Part shown: positions 7,939-16,086 of the stretch, in pieces
How positions within the stretch are numbered: the first letter of the stretch is position 1
Layout of the letters: every line of letters begins with the position of its first letter
Assembly (NCBI RefSeq): GCF_000298315.2
Contig: NZ_AEYE02000031.1
Location: 186,001-250,000 of the forward strand
Direction of reading: 5' to 3'
Length of the DNA stretch: 64,000 bases
From: Rhizobium grahamii CCGE 502
Lineage (GTDB): Bacteria > Pseudomonadota > Alphaproteobacteria > Rhizobiales > Rhizobiaceae
Notes under the pieces: model-generated
What the model was told of the DNA's origin: nothing
Databases searched by the model: none
Seen by the model: only the letters and a program-made list of their open reading frames with translations
Made by a program: the position numbers and the translations under genes

Positions 7939-7960
7939 ACGCCCGCGTTGGGGCGTGTTT
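7939..7960 (+). terminator. Probable terminator
   Basis: ACGCCC (7939-7944) pairs with GGGCGT (7951-7956), followed by GTTTTG. It separates the secreted protein gene from the cytochrome operon. Confidence 0.5.
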
Positions 7961-8056
7961 TGCGCCGGCGATTGGCTCTTGCAGCTTTAGCGGAAGGGAA
8001 TATTGTTACGGCTCAAGCCTGAAAATTTCATGTGATGCTGCTACGGAGGGTATGCG

Positions 8057-8776
8057 GTGTTCGTGAAGGCGCTTCTTTTAACGTGCTGTCTCAGCTTCCT
8101 GGGTCTTGACGTAGGACTTGCCCAGGAAGGCAAGAGCTATCCTGCCGATATGGCGGATCGGGTGCAGGCCTGCACCCCGTGCCATGGGCAGGAAGGCAGG
8201 GGGACGAACGACCCGTACTTTCCACGTTTGGCCGGGAAGCCCGCCGGATACCTCTACAACCAGTTGGAAGCGTTCAAGAGCGGCAGGCGGAAATACCCGC
8301 CGATGAACTACCTGTTGGCCTTTCTGACTGACGACTATCTCCGACAAATCGCCGACTACTTCGCCGATCAACACCCCGCGCTGCCCGGGCCCCCTGCCAC
8401 CGACGCGAGCAAAAGTGTCCTCGAACATGGGCAAGCGCTGGTCACCCAAGGGGATCTGGATAGGGCCATTCCAGCCTGCGTCAGCTGTCACGGCGGGCCG
8501 CTAACAGGTCAGTCTCCGGGAATTCCCGGTCTTCTCGGCCTGCGCGCGAGCTATATCAGTGCCCAGTTGGGTGGCTGGCGCTACGGCACCAGAACCGCGA
8601 ACGCGCCCGACTGTATGCAGCTCGTGGCCGGCAGGCTTACCGAGGACGATGTCAGAGCGGTTGCCGCCTATCTCGCGGGGCAGCCTCTTCCGACGGACCC
8701 GGTGCCAGCACCTGCCGGTTCGTTCGCCTTGCCCTTTGCTTGTGGCAGCCAGCCAGATGGGGGACACAAGCCATGA
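8057..8776 (+). CDS. Dihaem cytochrome c (c4-like), first gene of oxidase operon
   Basis: A 239-residue periplasmic electron carrier. GTG at 8057 is the start, with GGAGGG six bases upstream; it overlaps no better ATG. Residues 1-22 form a signal peptide ending in GLAQ. Two CxxCH haem sites (CTPCH at 39-43 and CVSCH at 141-145) sit in two similar halves, the cytochrome c4/c553 arrangement, with distal Met ligand candidates such as PPMNY. It probably feeds electrons to the ba3-type oxidase encoded downstream. Its stop overlaps the start of the next gene by four bases (ATGA), indicating translational coupling. Confidence 0.88.
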   Translation: MFVKALLLTCCLSFLGLDVGLAQEGKSYPADMADRVQACTPCHGQEGRGTNDPYFPRLAGKPAGYLYNQLEAFKSGRRKYPPMNYLLAFLTDDYLRQIADYFADQHPALPGPPATDASKSVLEHGQALVTQGDLDRAIPACVSCHGGPLTGQSPGIPGLLGLRASYISAQLGGWRYGTRTANAPDCMQLVAGRLTEDDVRAVAAYLAGQPLPTDPVPAPAGSFALPFACGSQPDGGHKP

Positions 8777-10044
8777 GCGGGCAAAATCGATGCTGGCAAC
8801 TGTTCCTCACCACGATTTCAGCGCTTGTTGTTGGAATGCTAGTTCCCGCCGGCGCACAGAACTCGGAAACCCAGCAACCCCCTGAGGCTATCGTCAAGAA
8901 AGGTGAGTATCTCGCGCGGGCAGGGGATTGCGTCGCCTGTCATACCGCACCGGAGGGCAAGCTGTTTGCCGGCGGCCGCGCCATGCCAACCCCGTTCGGT
9001 ACGCTCTACACCTCCAACATTACTCCGGATCCGGAAACCGGAATCGGCAAATGGACGGCAGACGACTTCTACAAGACCATGCACTACGGCCGCTTCCCGG
9101 ATGGAGGACTGCTCTACCCGGCGATGCCGTTCGGGTCCTACACGAAAGTGACGCGCGAAGACAGCGACGCCATCTTTGCCTATTTGAAGACCGTCCCCGC
9201 TGTGCGCCAGCCGGACCATCCACACGAGTTGCAGTTCCCTTACAACAACCGATCGCTGATCCTCGGCTGGAGAACGCTGTTCTTCACGGAAGGGGAGTTC
9301 CAGCCGGACCCGAAGCAGTCGGATGAATGGAACCGTGGAGCCTATCTGGTCGAAGGGCTAGGACACTGCGGAATGTGTCACACACCGATCAACGCCTTGG
9401 GCGGTAGCTCGGAATCCAAAGCCTTTCAGGGTGGACTGATACCCATGCAGGACTGGTACGCCCCCTCTCTGACTTCCAACAAGGAGGCGGGTTTGGGCGA
9501 TTGGTCCATCGAGGAAATCTCCGACCTACTGCAGAAGGGCGTTTCGGCACGTGGTGCGGTTTACGGCCCTATGGCCGAGGTGGTCTACAACAGCCTTCAA
9601 TACATGACCGACGAAGATACGCGCGCGATGGCCGTTTATCTGAAGAGCATAGCGCAAGACGAACCGAAACCACCGCGCGCCTCCGTCGGATCGCAGGAAG
9701 CAAGCCTGCTTCGAAGCCTGGGGAAGACCGTCTACGACAAGCAGTGCGCCAGCTGCCACGGCGCGGAAGGCGAGGGCAGGCCGCCGCATTATCCGCCGCT
9801 CGCCGGAAACCAGTCGATCCAGATGGAATCCTCCGTAAACGCTGTGCGGATGGTGTTGAACGGTGGGTATCCACCCGCGACCTACAAGAATCCGATGCCG
9901 CATGGAATGCCGCCTTTTGCCGTGAGCCTTTCGGACGACGAAGTCGCCGCGGTCGTTTCCTACATCCGGACCGCTTGGGGCAACCGGGGCACGCCCGTCA
10001 ATGCGGCAGAGGCAAACAAGCTTCGATCGGCTCCACTTCAGTGA
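8773..10044 (+). CDS. Trihaem cytochrome c, alcohol-dehydrogenase cytochrome-subunit type
   Basis: A 423-residue protein starting at the ATG that overlaps the previous stop. After a signal peptide (to about residue 29, VPAGAQ) three CxxCH sites appear: CVACH (53-57), CGMCH (199-203) and CASCH (325-329). The first domain motif EYLARAGDCVACHTAPEG is typical of the membrane-bound cytochrome subunits of alcohol or gluconate dehydrogenases. No dehydrogenase catalytic subunit is encoded next to it, so here it more likely acts as an electron donor or relay to the oxidase; that is inference from the operon. The next gene begins seven bases after its stop. Confidence 0.88.
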   Translation: MSGQNRCWQLFLTTISALVVGMLVPAGAQNSETQQPPEAIVKKGEYLARAGDCVACHTAPEGKLFAGGRAMPTPFGTLYTSNITPDPETGIGKWTADDFYKTMHYGRFPDGGLLYPAMPFGSYTKVTREDSDAIFAYLKTVPAVRQPDHPHELQFPYNNRSLILGWRTLFFTEGEFQPDPKQSDEWNRGAYLVEGLGHCGMCHTPINALGGSSESKAFQGGLIPMQDWYAPSLTSNKEAGLGDWSIEEISDLLQKGVSARGAVYGPMAEVVYNSLQYMTDEDTRAMAVYLKSIAQDEPKPPRASVGSQEASLLRSLGKTVYDKQCASCHGAEGEGRPPHYPPLAGNQSIQMESSVNAVRMVLNGGYPPATYKNPMPHGMPPFAVSLSDDEVAAVVSYIRTAWGNRGTPVNAAEANKLRSAPLQ

Positions 10045-10051
10045 GGACGCG

Positions 10052-10219
10052 ATGATCAATTCGGAAGAACCAAACGCTGGTCCAGATGATGCCACGGTCG
10101 AGCGCATCGTGTCGGAGGGACCGAGCGGTGCCATTGCACTTGCGGGTATCGCGACCGCTATCGTGGTGCTGATCTGGGTGCTCTTCTATCTGCTTGTTTT
10201 CATACCGAGGAGCGGCTGA
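10052..10219 (+). CDS. ba3-type cytochrome c oxidase subunit IIa-like peptide
   Basis: A 55-residue protein with one transmembrane helix (about residues 28-51, ending in VLFYLLVFIPRSG) after an acidic N-terminus. Size, topology and position directly before subunit II match the small subunit IIa of ba3-type oxidases, which supplies a single helix that completes subunit II. ATG at 10052 has GAGGACG just upstream. Its stop shares a base with the ATG of the subunit II gene (10219). The match is structural and contextual, since such short helices carry little sequence signal. Confidence 0.7.
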   Translation: MINSEEPNAGPDDATVERIVSEGPSGAIALAGIATAIVVLIWVLFYLLVFIPRSG

Positions 10220-10776
10220 TGACCAACGGTCACAATCCCTCCGCCGGCGTCGCCGAACGGGTTGAACGTAAATGGGCATCGGTGTCGGTCCTCATCGTCG
10301 TCTTTTTGGCCGGGATGGCCGCATTTGCGGGCATCCATCAGGCGACGATGCCGCAGGCAACCGTTGAGACAATTGATCCCACCAGTATCCACCTGGCCGG
10401 AGAATTTATCGAATCCAACCTCGGGAGCGCCGTCGAGGGCGATGGCACGGTGACGGTGCGAGCGATCGGGCAGCAGTATTCTTTCTCGCCGCCCTGCATT
10501 CTCGTTCCCGCAGAAACGCCGATTACCTTCCGCGCGACAAGCGCCGATGTCGTCCATGGCTTCCTTGTCCAAGGCACCAACATCAACACGATGCTGGTGC
10601 CGGGCTACGTGTCGGTGCAGAGGGCGACGTTTGACGCGCCCGGCGAGCATCTGATGCCTTGCCAGGAATTCTGCAGCGTTGGCCATGAGGGTATGTGGGG
10701 CAAGGTCCAGGTTGTCACGAAAGAGCAGTTCCTTTCGCAGATGGGGGACAAGAGGAGGCTTTCCTGTGCTCCATAA
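10219..10776 (+). CDS. Cytochrome c oxidase subunit II, ba3 type, CuA protein
   Basis: A 185-residue inner-membrane protein with one N-terminal helix (about 22-42) and a periplasmic cupredoxin domain. The binuclear CuA site is complete: H113 in DVVHGF, then C148-x3-C152-x3-H156-x2-M159 in CQEFCSVGHEGM. This centre takes electrons from cytochrome c and passes them to subunit I. One helix rather than two, and the short length, indicate the ba3 (B-family) class. The stop lies inside the subunit I gene (11-base overlap), so the two are translationally coupled. Confidence 0.92.
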   Translation: MTNGHNPSAGVAERVERKWASVSVLIVVFLAGMAAFAGIHQATMPQATVETIDPTSIHLAGEFIESNLGSAVEGDGTVTVRAIGQQYSFSPPCILVPAETPITFRATSADVVHGFLVQGTNINTMLVPGYVSVQRATFDAPGEHLMPCQEFCSVGHEGMWGKVQVVTKEQFLSQMGDKRRLSCAP

Positions 10777-12388
10777 CCGGAAATTGATCCTTGCACATTT
10801 CTGGCTGGCATTCGCGGTGTTCGCGCTCGCGCTGTTGCTCGGCGCATGGCAGATGTATATCCGCAGCCCGCTTTCCCCGTGGATCAGCAATCCGGAATGG
10901 TACTACCGGTCGTTGACTGCGCATGGCACTGTCATGGGTTATGTCTTTCCGACGCTCGTCGCCATGGGCTTCGGATACGCGATCAGTGAAGCCGCGCTCC
11001 AGCAGCAGCTCGTCGGAGGGCGGTGGGCTTGGGCAGGTTTTTGGCTGATCGCCGTCGGTGCTGTCGTCGCGATGATCCCGGTGGCACTCGGTCAGGCTTC
11101 GGTCCTCTATACCTTCTATCCGCCACTCATCGGCAACCCGTTTTATTATATCGGCGTGGTGATGGTCGTGGTGGGTTCCTGGTTCTGGGTTGCGCTGATG
11201 TCCATCAACCTCAGTATTTGGAAGCGGGCAAATCCAGCAAAGCCGGTGCCGTTGGCCATGTTTGCAAATGTCGCGGGGTCGTATCTCTGGGCCTGGACCG
11301 CCGTCGGCGCGGCGCTCGAACTTCTGCTGCAGATCATTCCTGTCGCGCTCGGCCTCAGATCCACGATAGACGCAGGGCTCGCACGTGTCTTCTTCTCGTG
11401 GACGCTGCATGCGATCGTCTATTTCTGGCTGATGCCCACCTACATCGCGTACTACACGATCGTGCCGCGCTCCATTGGCGGACGCATCTACAGCGATACG
11501 ATGGCGAGGGTCTCCTTCATTCTCTTTCTCATCGTGGCGATGCCGATCGGCATCCATCACGCGTTCGAGGATCCACAGGTCGGCGCCGGCTTCAAGTTCA
11601 TCCATTCGGCGTTCACGGCGCTTGTCGCGCTTCCGACGCTTCTCACGGTCTTTACGATTTGCGCATCCATCGAGATCGCCGCAAGGCTGCGAGGAGGGAA
11701 GGGGGCGTTCGGCTGGATCAAGGCGCTGCCGTGGCGAAACCCTATCATGCTCGCGATGGCCTTTTCGTTCATCATGCTCGGGTTCGGCGGAGCAGGTGGT
11801 CTCATCAACATGAGCTACCAGCTCAACACCTCGATACACAATACGCAGTGGATCACCGGGCATTTTCACCTCATTTTCGGCGGCGCGATCGTGATCATGT
11901 ATTTTGCGATCGCTTATGATTTCTGGCCCCACCTCACGGGCCGGCCTCTCGCGAGCCTGCACCTTGTTCGCCTGCAGCTTTGGCTTTGGTTCATCGGAAT
12001 GATCGTCACGACCTTCCCTTGGCACTGGGTCGGAATCCTCGGCATGCCCCGCAGAATGTCGTACTTCGACTACTCCGACCCGGCGCTAGCGATCGACGCC
12101 ATTTCTGTTGTGCTGTCGGCATTCGGTGGCTTCATCCTCGTGGCGTCGGGTATCCTGTTCATCGCCGTCCTGGTGAGGTCGCAGCTGGGGGCACCTGGCA
12201 AGGTTGAGGAATACCGCTTCGCCGTCGCTGTCCATCCGCCGGTCAGGGTGCTTGCCGCCCTGAACAGCCATGGGATCTGGATTGCATTAATGGTCGGACT
12301 GACCGTTACGAATTACGGCTATCCGATCCTTCAACTCGCCGTTCGCAACGATACATCGGTTCCGGCAGTCTACGTTGGAGAACGCTGA
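10766..12388 (+). CDS. Cytochrome c oxidase subunit I, ba3 (B-family haem-copper oxidase)
   Basis: A 540-residue protein with at least 12 hydrophobic segments. The start is GTG at 10766, with AGAGGAGG seven bases upstream and inside the end of the subunit II gene. Haem-copper ligands are visible: H53 (HGTVMG) for low-spin haem, H215 with Y219 (HAIVY) for CuB and the cross-linked Tyr, H264-H265 for CuB, and H366/H368 (GHFH) for high-spin and low-spin haem. The spacing of the HAIVYFW motif is that of B-family enzymes such as Thermus ba3. These reduce oxygen to water with high affinity and pump protons. The stop overlaps the next ATG by one base. Confidence 0.93.
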   Translation: MLHNRKLILAHFWLAFAVFALALLLGAWQMYIRSPLSPWISNPEWYYRSLTAHGTVMGYVFPTLVAMGFGYAISEAALQQQLVGGRWAWAGFWLIAVGAVVAMIPVALGQASVLYTFYPPLIGNPFYYIGVVMVVVGSWFWVALMSINLSIWKRANPAKPVPLAMFANVAGSYLWAWTAVGAALELLLQIIPVALGLRSTIDAGLARVFFSWTLHAIVYFWLMPTYIAYYTIVPRSIGGRIYSDTMARVSFILFLIVAMPIGIHHAFEDPQVGAGFKFIHSAFTALVALPTLLTVFTICASIEIAARLRGGKGAFGWIKALPWRNPIMLAMAFSFIMLGFGGAGGLINMSYQLNTSIHNTQWITGHFHLIFGGAIVIMYFAIAYDFWPHLTGRPLASLHLVRLQLWLWFIGMIVTTFPWHWVGILGMPRRMSYFDYSDPALAIDAISVVLSAFGGFILVASGILFIAVLVRSQLGAPGKVEEYRFAVAVHPPVRVLAALNSHGIWIALMVGLTVTNYGYPILQLAVRNDTSVPAVYVGER

Positions 12389-13200
12389 TGGGAGATAGCC
12401 GCAAGGTCACGACGTCGCGGGACCGCTGGACAACCACCAGTGTTGCCATAACGGCCGCAATCTTCCTTGTGTCCGCAGTCCTTGGCTTTGTGTTGCTGCC
12501 CCGATGGGAGGCCGGGGCCCAGGTCGCAGGTATTTGGGACTCGATTTGCCGCGCTGCAGGCCTGCCGCGGCAACAGGATCCGGGCGAGGTTGTAACCGCA
12601 GACTATAAGACATCATTGGTAAAACTTGCGACCGCGGTGTCTCACAAGCGCGACGAGGAGGCGATCGGTCGAGGCGCAACCCTGGCGCAACAATGTGCCA
12701 TCTGTCATGGGCCGACGGGTGTCAGCCGCGCCGACTCGCCCAATCTCGCCGGGCAGTACGCAAGCGTAGTCTATAAACAACTCCGCGACTTCAAGGATGG
12801 CGTGCGCGTCAACGCCGTAATGACTCCTTTCGCCCTGAAATTGTCGGAACAGGACATGCAGGATCTGGCCGCCTACTACGCCTACCTGCCGAGACTACCA
12901 GGGTTCCATCCACCGGAAAGCATGGAGGTGCCGAGAATCGTTGAAAGCGGCGCTCCGCTGCGTGGCATTGCTCCGTGCGGATCATGCCACGGCAATATCG
13001 AGAACAAACTTGGCAGCCCATGGCTGGAGGGGCAGTCCGATCTGTATCTCAAAACGCAGCTTGAGGCGTTCGTGTCTGGATCCAGGCAGAACGACATCAG
13101 CAAGCAGATGCGCAACGTCGCTCGTGCTATGAGCGCGGAAGAGATCGAGCAGGCAGCCAAATACTACGCCAACAAGCCACCGCCCTATCTGACCCAATAG
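12388..13200 (+). CDS. Membrane-anchored dihaem cytochrome c, last gene of oxidase operon
   Basis: A 270-residue protein. An uncleaved N-terminal helix (about residues 16-38) anchors it to the periplasmic face of the membrane. Haem sites CAICH (103-107) and CGSCH (197-201) lie in two c4-like halves. The ATG shares a base with the stop of the subunit I gene. Being anchored and coupled to the oxidase, it is the best candidate for the immediate electron donor to CuA. No terminator is obvious after the stop at 13200. Confidence 0.88.
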   Translation: MGDSRKVTTSRDRWTTTSVAITAAIFLVSAVLGFVLLPRWEAGAQVAGIWDSICRAAGLPRQQDPGEVVTADYKTSLVKLATAVSHKRDEEAIGRGATLAQQCAICHGPTGVSRADSPNLAGQYASVVYKQLRDFKDGVRVNAVMTPFALKLSEQDMQDLAAYYAYLPRLPGFHPPESMEVPRIVESGAPLRGIAPCGSCHGNIENKLGSPWLEGQSDLYLKTQLEAFVSGSRQNDISKQMRNVARAMSAEEIEQAAKYYANKPPPYLTQ

Positions 13201-13279
13201 GCTTGCCAAGCATCTCCAACGGTTTACCGCATTCCATCGGATGGACTTCGGTCAATCAGTCACCGAGATTGACGGGTGG

Positions 13280-13610
13280 AACAAAGAACGCCAGGCGCAC
13301 CGCTCCGTAACGAGAAGGGACGGTTTCATTTCAGCAGCAAGTGCCGTTACCCGACCCTACAGGTCTCGAACCTTGCCCGCATTGCTATTTGCAAGATTGG
13401 TGATCTCGGATTTATCCTTGGAGAGATCAAACAACTCGACGCTTGGAGGCAACGATGCCTTCCACACCAGTTTCCAATCGCCGTCACGCACTGCACCGGC
13501 CCTCGCTGGTCGTCGGCCATAGGTCCATGCCGTCGAGTGGTTGCGTATGGTCGAGCTTGGCCCCGGCGAGAGCAGCAAGAGTAGGGTACATGGCGACGAC
13601 GAAGGCTGGA
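13280..13610 (-). pseudogene. Decayed C-terminal fragment of a sulfatase
   Basis: On the minus strand, residues AMYPTLAALAGAKLD and PLDGMDLWPT (about 13600-13510) match the conserved tail of arylsulfatases. The match then continues in another frame as GAVRDGDWKLVWKASLPPS, VELFDLSKDKSEITNLA and KVRDL (about 13500-13360). The join lacks roughly 20 residues usual in the family and shifts frame. A TAG at 13358-13360 interrupts DL-stop-GRVTALAAEMK. The N-terminal catalytic part with the formylglycine site is absent from the window. This is a dead remnant, lying between the oxidase operon and the small gene at 13712. Confidence 0.75.
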
Positions 13611-13711
13611 TCGGGCAAGCAAACGAAAGTCGTTGGGTTGTGCAAAGTTTGGGTTGACCGCTTTCGACGGCGAGGAGACACTTCGACAACGGCAAGGCGG
13701 GAGGGAAAACG

Positions 13712-14011
13712 ATGGACGAGCCAGACCGGTGGCGCCACATGGCAAGCGCGCCGAAAGACGGCAGTCGGATCCTCGTCACGGTCCGCCCATCCGAACAGGG
13801 GCCGGCGGAAGTTGACCTCGTCTACTGGTCGAATGGCGATCAGTTCGGTGCTGACGGCTGGCGTGCCTCCGATTCCTCCCCTGGTCGCGTCGTTGAATAT
13901 GCCGAGCCGGAGTTGAAGTGCTGGATGCCGATGCCATCGGTGAGCCGAGCCTCCACGCCTACGCCATGGGAAGGCGACGACGACCAGGAACTCGACGGGT
14001 CGGGGATATAA
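13712..14011 (+). CDS. Small DUF551-like protein
   Basis: A 99-residue soluble protein. ATG at 13712 has GGGAGGG about nine bases upstream. The sequence opens with DRWRHMASAPKDGSRILV and ends its core with LKCWMPMPS, a Trp-Met-Pro pattern seen in DUF551-like small proteins found in bacteria and phages. A glycine-rich middle (NGDQFGADGW) and an acidic tail (EGDDDQELDG) are notable. Its function is unknown. It overlaps no other gene and lies next to the sulfatase remnant. Confidence 0.65.
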   Translation: MDEPDRWRHMASAPKDGSRILVTVRPSEQGPAEVDLVYWSNGDQFGADGWRASDSSPGRVVEYAEPELKCWMPMPSVSRASTPTPWEGDDDQELDGSGI

Positions 14012-14291
14012 CGACCCCGTTCCGCCGTTTGACGTACACCGCGCAAGCCAACTCATCGAAGCTGTGATTGGTTGACGAGGCAAACGTCGTCGACGGCGCC
14101 GCTACGGATTCTTCGCGGAATGGGGAGTTGTTAAGCAAGATCGTGGGGAAGATACCCTTGGGATAAAGCATGGGATGCTTAGATCGCGCTCCAAGGTGAG
14201 GCTGATCAGTTCACGCCTCTTCCCAGTGCTTTGCTTGCTAGCTGCTTACTAAAAAGGCCTAGCGATTTCTCGCTAAGCCTTTGAATTCGAA

Positions 14292-14366
<75 letters not shown>

Positions 14367-14449
14367 ATCCGATGGCGGCGCATAGACCACAAACCGTTTT
14401 TGTCGTCAATAGACTTTTTTCGGTTTTGTGACGCGCGCTGCCGGAAGCC

Positions 14450-14812
14450 TTAGGCGGCAAGCATTTTGTTCACTTCCTCGACGAGGTCGCGGAGGTGGAA
14501 AGGCTTGGAAAGGACCTTCGCATCCTTCGGTGCCTTCGAATCAGGGTTCAATGCCACGGCCGCGAATCCGGTGATGAACATCACCTTCAGGTCCGGATCG
14601 AGTTCGGTCGCGCGGCGCGCCAGTTCGATTCCGTCCATCTCAGGCATGACGATATCGGTCAGGAGCAGCGAGAAGGGTTCTTCGCGAAGCCTGTCATAGG
14701 CGCTGGCGCCGTTGTCGTATGAGAGGACCTTGTAGCCTGCCTTTTCAAGCGCCTTCACAAGGAAGCGGCGCATGTCGTTGTCGTCTTCTGCAAGAAGTAT
14801 CTTCTGAGTCAT
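14450..14812 (-). CDS. cpdR: CpdR response regulator (ClpXP adaptor)
   Basis: A 120-residue single-domain receiver beginning MTQKILLAEDDNDMRRFL. The acidic pair is ED/D near residues 9-11, the phospho-accepting Asp is in LLLTDIVMPEMDG (about residue 52), and the Lys of LSKPF is near residue 104. There is no output domain. It is near-identical in my memory to CpdR1 of S. meliloti, which in its unphosphorylated state directs ClpXP to degrade cell-cycle proteins and is controlled by the CckA-ChpT relay. The start at 14812 is preferred over an in-frame ATG at 14857, which adds an unrelated extension. It is divergent from the amidohydrolase gene at 15000. Confidence 0.95.
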   Translation of the reverse strand: MTQKILLAEDDNDMRRFLVKALEKAGYKVLSYDNGASAYDRLREEPFSLLLTDIVMPEMDGIELARRATELDPDLKVMFITGFAAVALNPDSKAPKDAKVLSKPFHLRDLVEEVNKMLAA

Positions 14813-14999
14813 TATCCAGACCGCTAATCCGTAATTTATGCGTGGGGCTCCAGCCAATTACACTAGAATTCGGCCAGTAAACAACCAGTGAAGAGGCTGT
14901 CTGGGCCGTCATCCCCATGAGATAGTATGGACTTGCCGTGCGGCAACTGGCAACATAAGCGGAGAAGCGATCTGCAGGCATGGTAAAGAGGGAAAAAGG

Positions 15000-15881
15000 G
15001 TGCACGAAATCCCCGAATACGCACTTTTCGAGGTCCGGGAGCCCTTGTCGCACACCATTCCATTCGTCTACAACTCGCCGCATAGCGGCCGCATCTATCC
15101 TCCGGAATTCATCGCTCAGTCGCGGCTCGAAGGCGTTTCCATACGCCGCTCCGAGGATCATTACGTCGACGAGTTGTTCGCGGATGCAAGCGCCCTCGGT
15201 GCGCCGCTTCTGCTTGCCAATTTTCCGCGCGCCTATCTCGACGTGAACCGCGAGCCCTACGAGCTCGATCCGCGCATGTTCGACGGGCTCCTGCCGCCCT
15301 ATGCGAACATCAATTCGTTGCGGGTTGCGGGTGGGCTCGGCACTATTCCGCGCATCGTTGCCGAGAACATGGAAATCTATACTCGCCGGCTGTCGGTGCA
15401 GGAGGGGCTGGACCGCATTGAGGCCGTCTACAAGCCTTACCATGCGGCGCTGCGGCGGCTGATCGCCCGCACGCATGTTCAGTTCGGCTTCGGTGTGCTG
15501 ATCGATTGCCACTCGATGCCGGGCAATGTCCGTGTTGCCGGCAGCAATGCGCGGCCGGACTTCATCATCGGCGATCGCTACGGCACCAGCGCCTCGGCGG
15601 ACCTGTCGCGTGCCGCTGTCGCGATATTCGAAGAAATGGGCTTCACCGCGATCCGCAACAAGCCTTATGCCGGCGGCTTCATCACCGAACATTACGGTCG
15701 CCCGTCGCGTGGGCTGCATGCGCTGCAGATCGAAGTGAACCGGTCGATCTATGTCGACGAAATCACGCTGGAGAAGCATGCCGATTTTGCCCTGGTTGCG
15801 GGCGCGATCACTGCCTTCATGCGGCAGATGGCGGTCTACGTGGCGCAGTTCGCGACCGACTCCGCGCTCGCTGCCGAGTAA
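15000..15881 (+). CDS. N-formylglutamate amidohydrolase family protein
   Basis: A 293-residue cytoplasmic protein starting at GTG 15000, with AGAGGGAAAAAGG upstream. The family motifs are present: NSPHSGRIYP near residue 25, RSEDHYVDELF near 50, FPRAYLDVNREPYELD near 80, DCHSMPG near 168 and LQIEVNRSIYVDE near 241, which bring zinc ligands and the catalytic Glu. The family hydrolyses N-formylglutamate to formate and glutamate in histidine degradation, but no hut genes are nearby, so the substrate here is unproven. A second family member lies at 60426-61217. The gene sits between cpdR and the mmgR sRNA as in S. meliloti. Confidence 0.88.
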   Translation: MHEIPEYALFEVREPLSHTIPFVYNSPHSGRIYPPEFIAQSRLEGVSIRRSEDHYVDELFADASALGAPLLLANFPRAYLDVNREPYELDPRMFDGLLPPYANINSLRVAGGLGTIPRIVAENMEIYTRRLSVQEGLDRIEAVYKPYHAALRRLIARTHVQFGFGVLIDCHSMPGNVRVAGSNARPDFIIGDRYGTSASADLSRAAVAIFEEMGFTAIRNKPYAGGFITEHYGRPSRGLHALQIEVNRSIYVDEITLEKHADFALVAGAITAFMRQMAVYVAQFATDSALAAE

Positions 15882-15896
15882 GCCTCCCAGATTGCC

Positions 15897-15973
15897 AAAA
15901 AAAGACCGCCTCGCGGCGGTCCAAGTCTAGGGAGGAAACACCCAAGGAGGGCATTTACAGTCAGAAGACTGTG
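15897..15973 (-). ncRNA. mmgR: MmgR small RNA (alpha-r8 family)
   Basis: A minus-strand transcript ending at a strong terminator: GGACCGCC, GCGA loop region, GGCGGTC then seven T (15903-15897). Upstream it carries the CU-rich single-stranded segments GCCCTCCTTGGG and TTTCCTCCCTAG, typical anti-Shine-Dalgarno seeds. The place, between the amidohydrolase gene and the hisN-like gene, matches MmgR of S. meliloti, an Hfq-dependent RNA that limits polyhydroxybutyrate storage and responds to nitrogen supply. The 5' end is placed from the known length of about 77 bases; a TTGACA element with a 17-base spacer lies suitably upstream. Identity comes from memory of the family, not from a covariance search. 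Confidence 0.85.
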
Positions 15974-15981
15974 AGCAAACG

Positions 15982-16025
15982 CTACTATTGCGGTGCACAA
16001 TTGTCAATCAAAATTTTGCGGTGCA
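15982..16025 (-). promoter_or_regulatory. mmgR promoter with paired TGC-N3-GCA sites
   Basis: On the minus strand TTGACA (16007-16002) is followed after 17 bases by a -10-like TAGCGT. TTGCGGTGCA on the plus strand occurs twice, at 15988-15997 and 16016-16025, exactly 28 bases apart. Read on the minus strand each contains TGCACCGCA, that is TGC-N3-GCA, the core of sites described for the PHB regulator PhaR (AniA). One copy lies in the spacer and one upstream of the -35. PhaR control is my inference. Confidence 0.6.
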
Positions 16026-16086
16026 AAATTATTGTGCAGCCGGCTAAAGGCTGCCGCTCTCGTTTGCAACTGGCTGCAATTCCGCT

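Noticed and set aside
10715-12025. A 436-codon minus-strand frame antisense to the oxidase subunit I gene
   Set aside because: Composition is Arg/Asp/His-rich shadow sequence with no family motif, and the plus-strand gene has all haem-copper ligands.
13241-13584. Plus-strand frames of about 95-100 codons after the oxidase operon
   Set aside because: They lie opposite the sulfatase remnant and have no ribosome site; the conserved sulfatase residues on the minus strand explain the openness.
15904-15921. Hairpin GACCGCC/GGCGGTC as terminator of the plus-strand amidohydrolase gene
   Set aside because: On the plus strand no T-run follows; the T-run is on the minus strand, so it belongs to mmgR.
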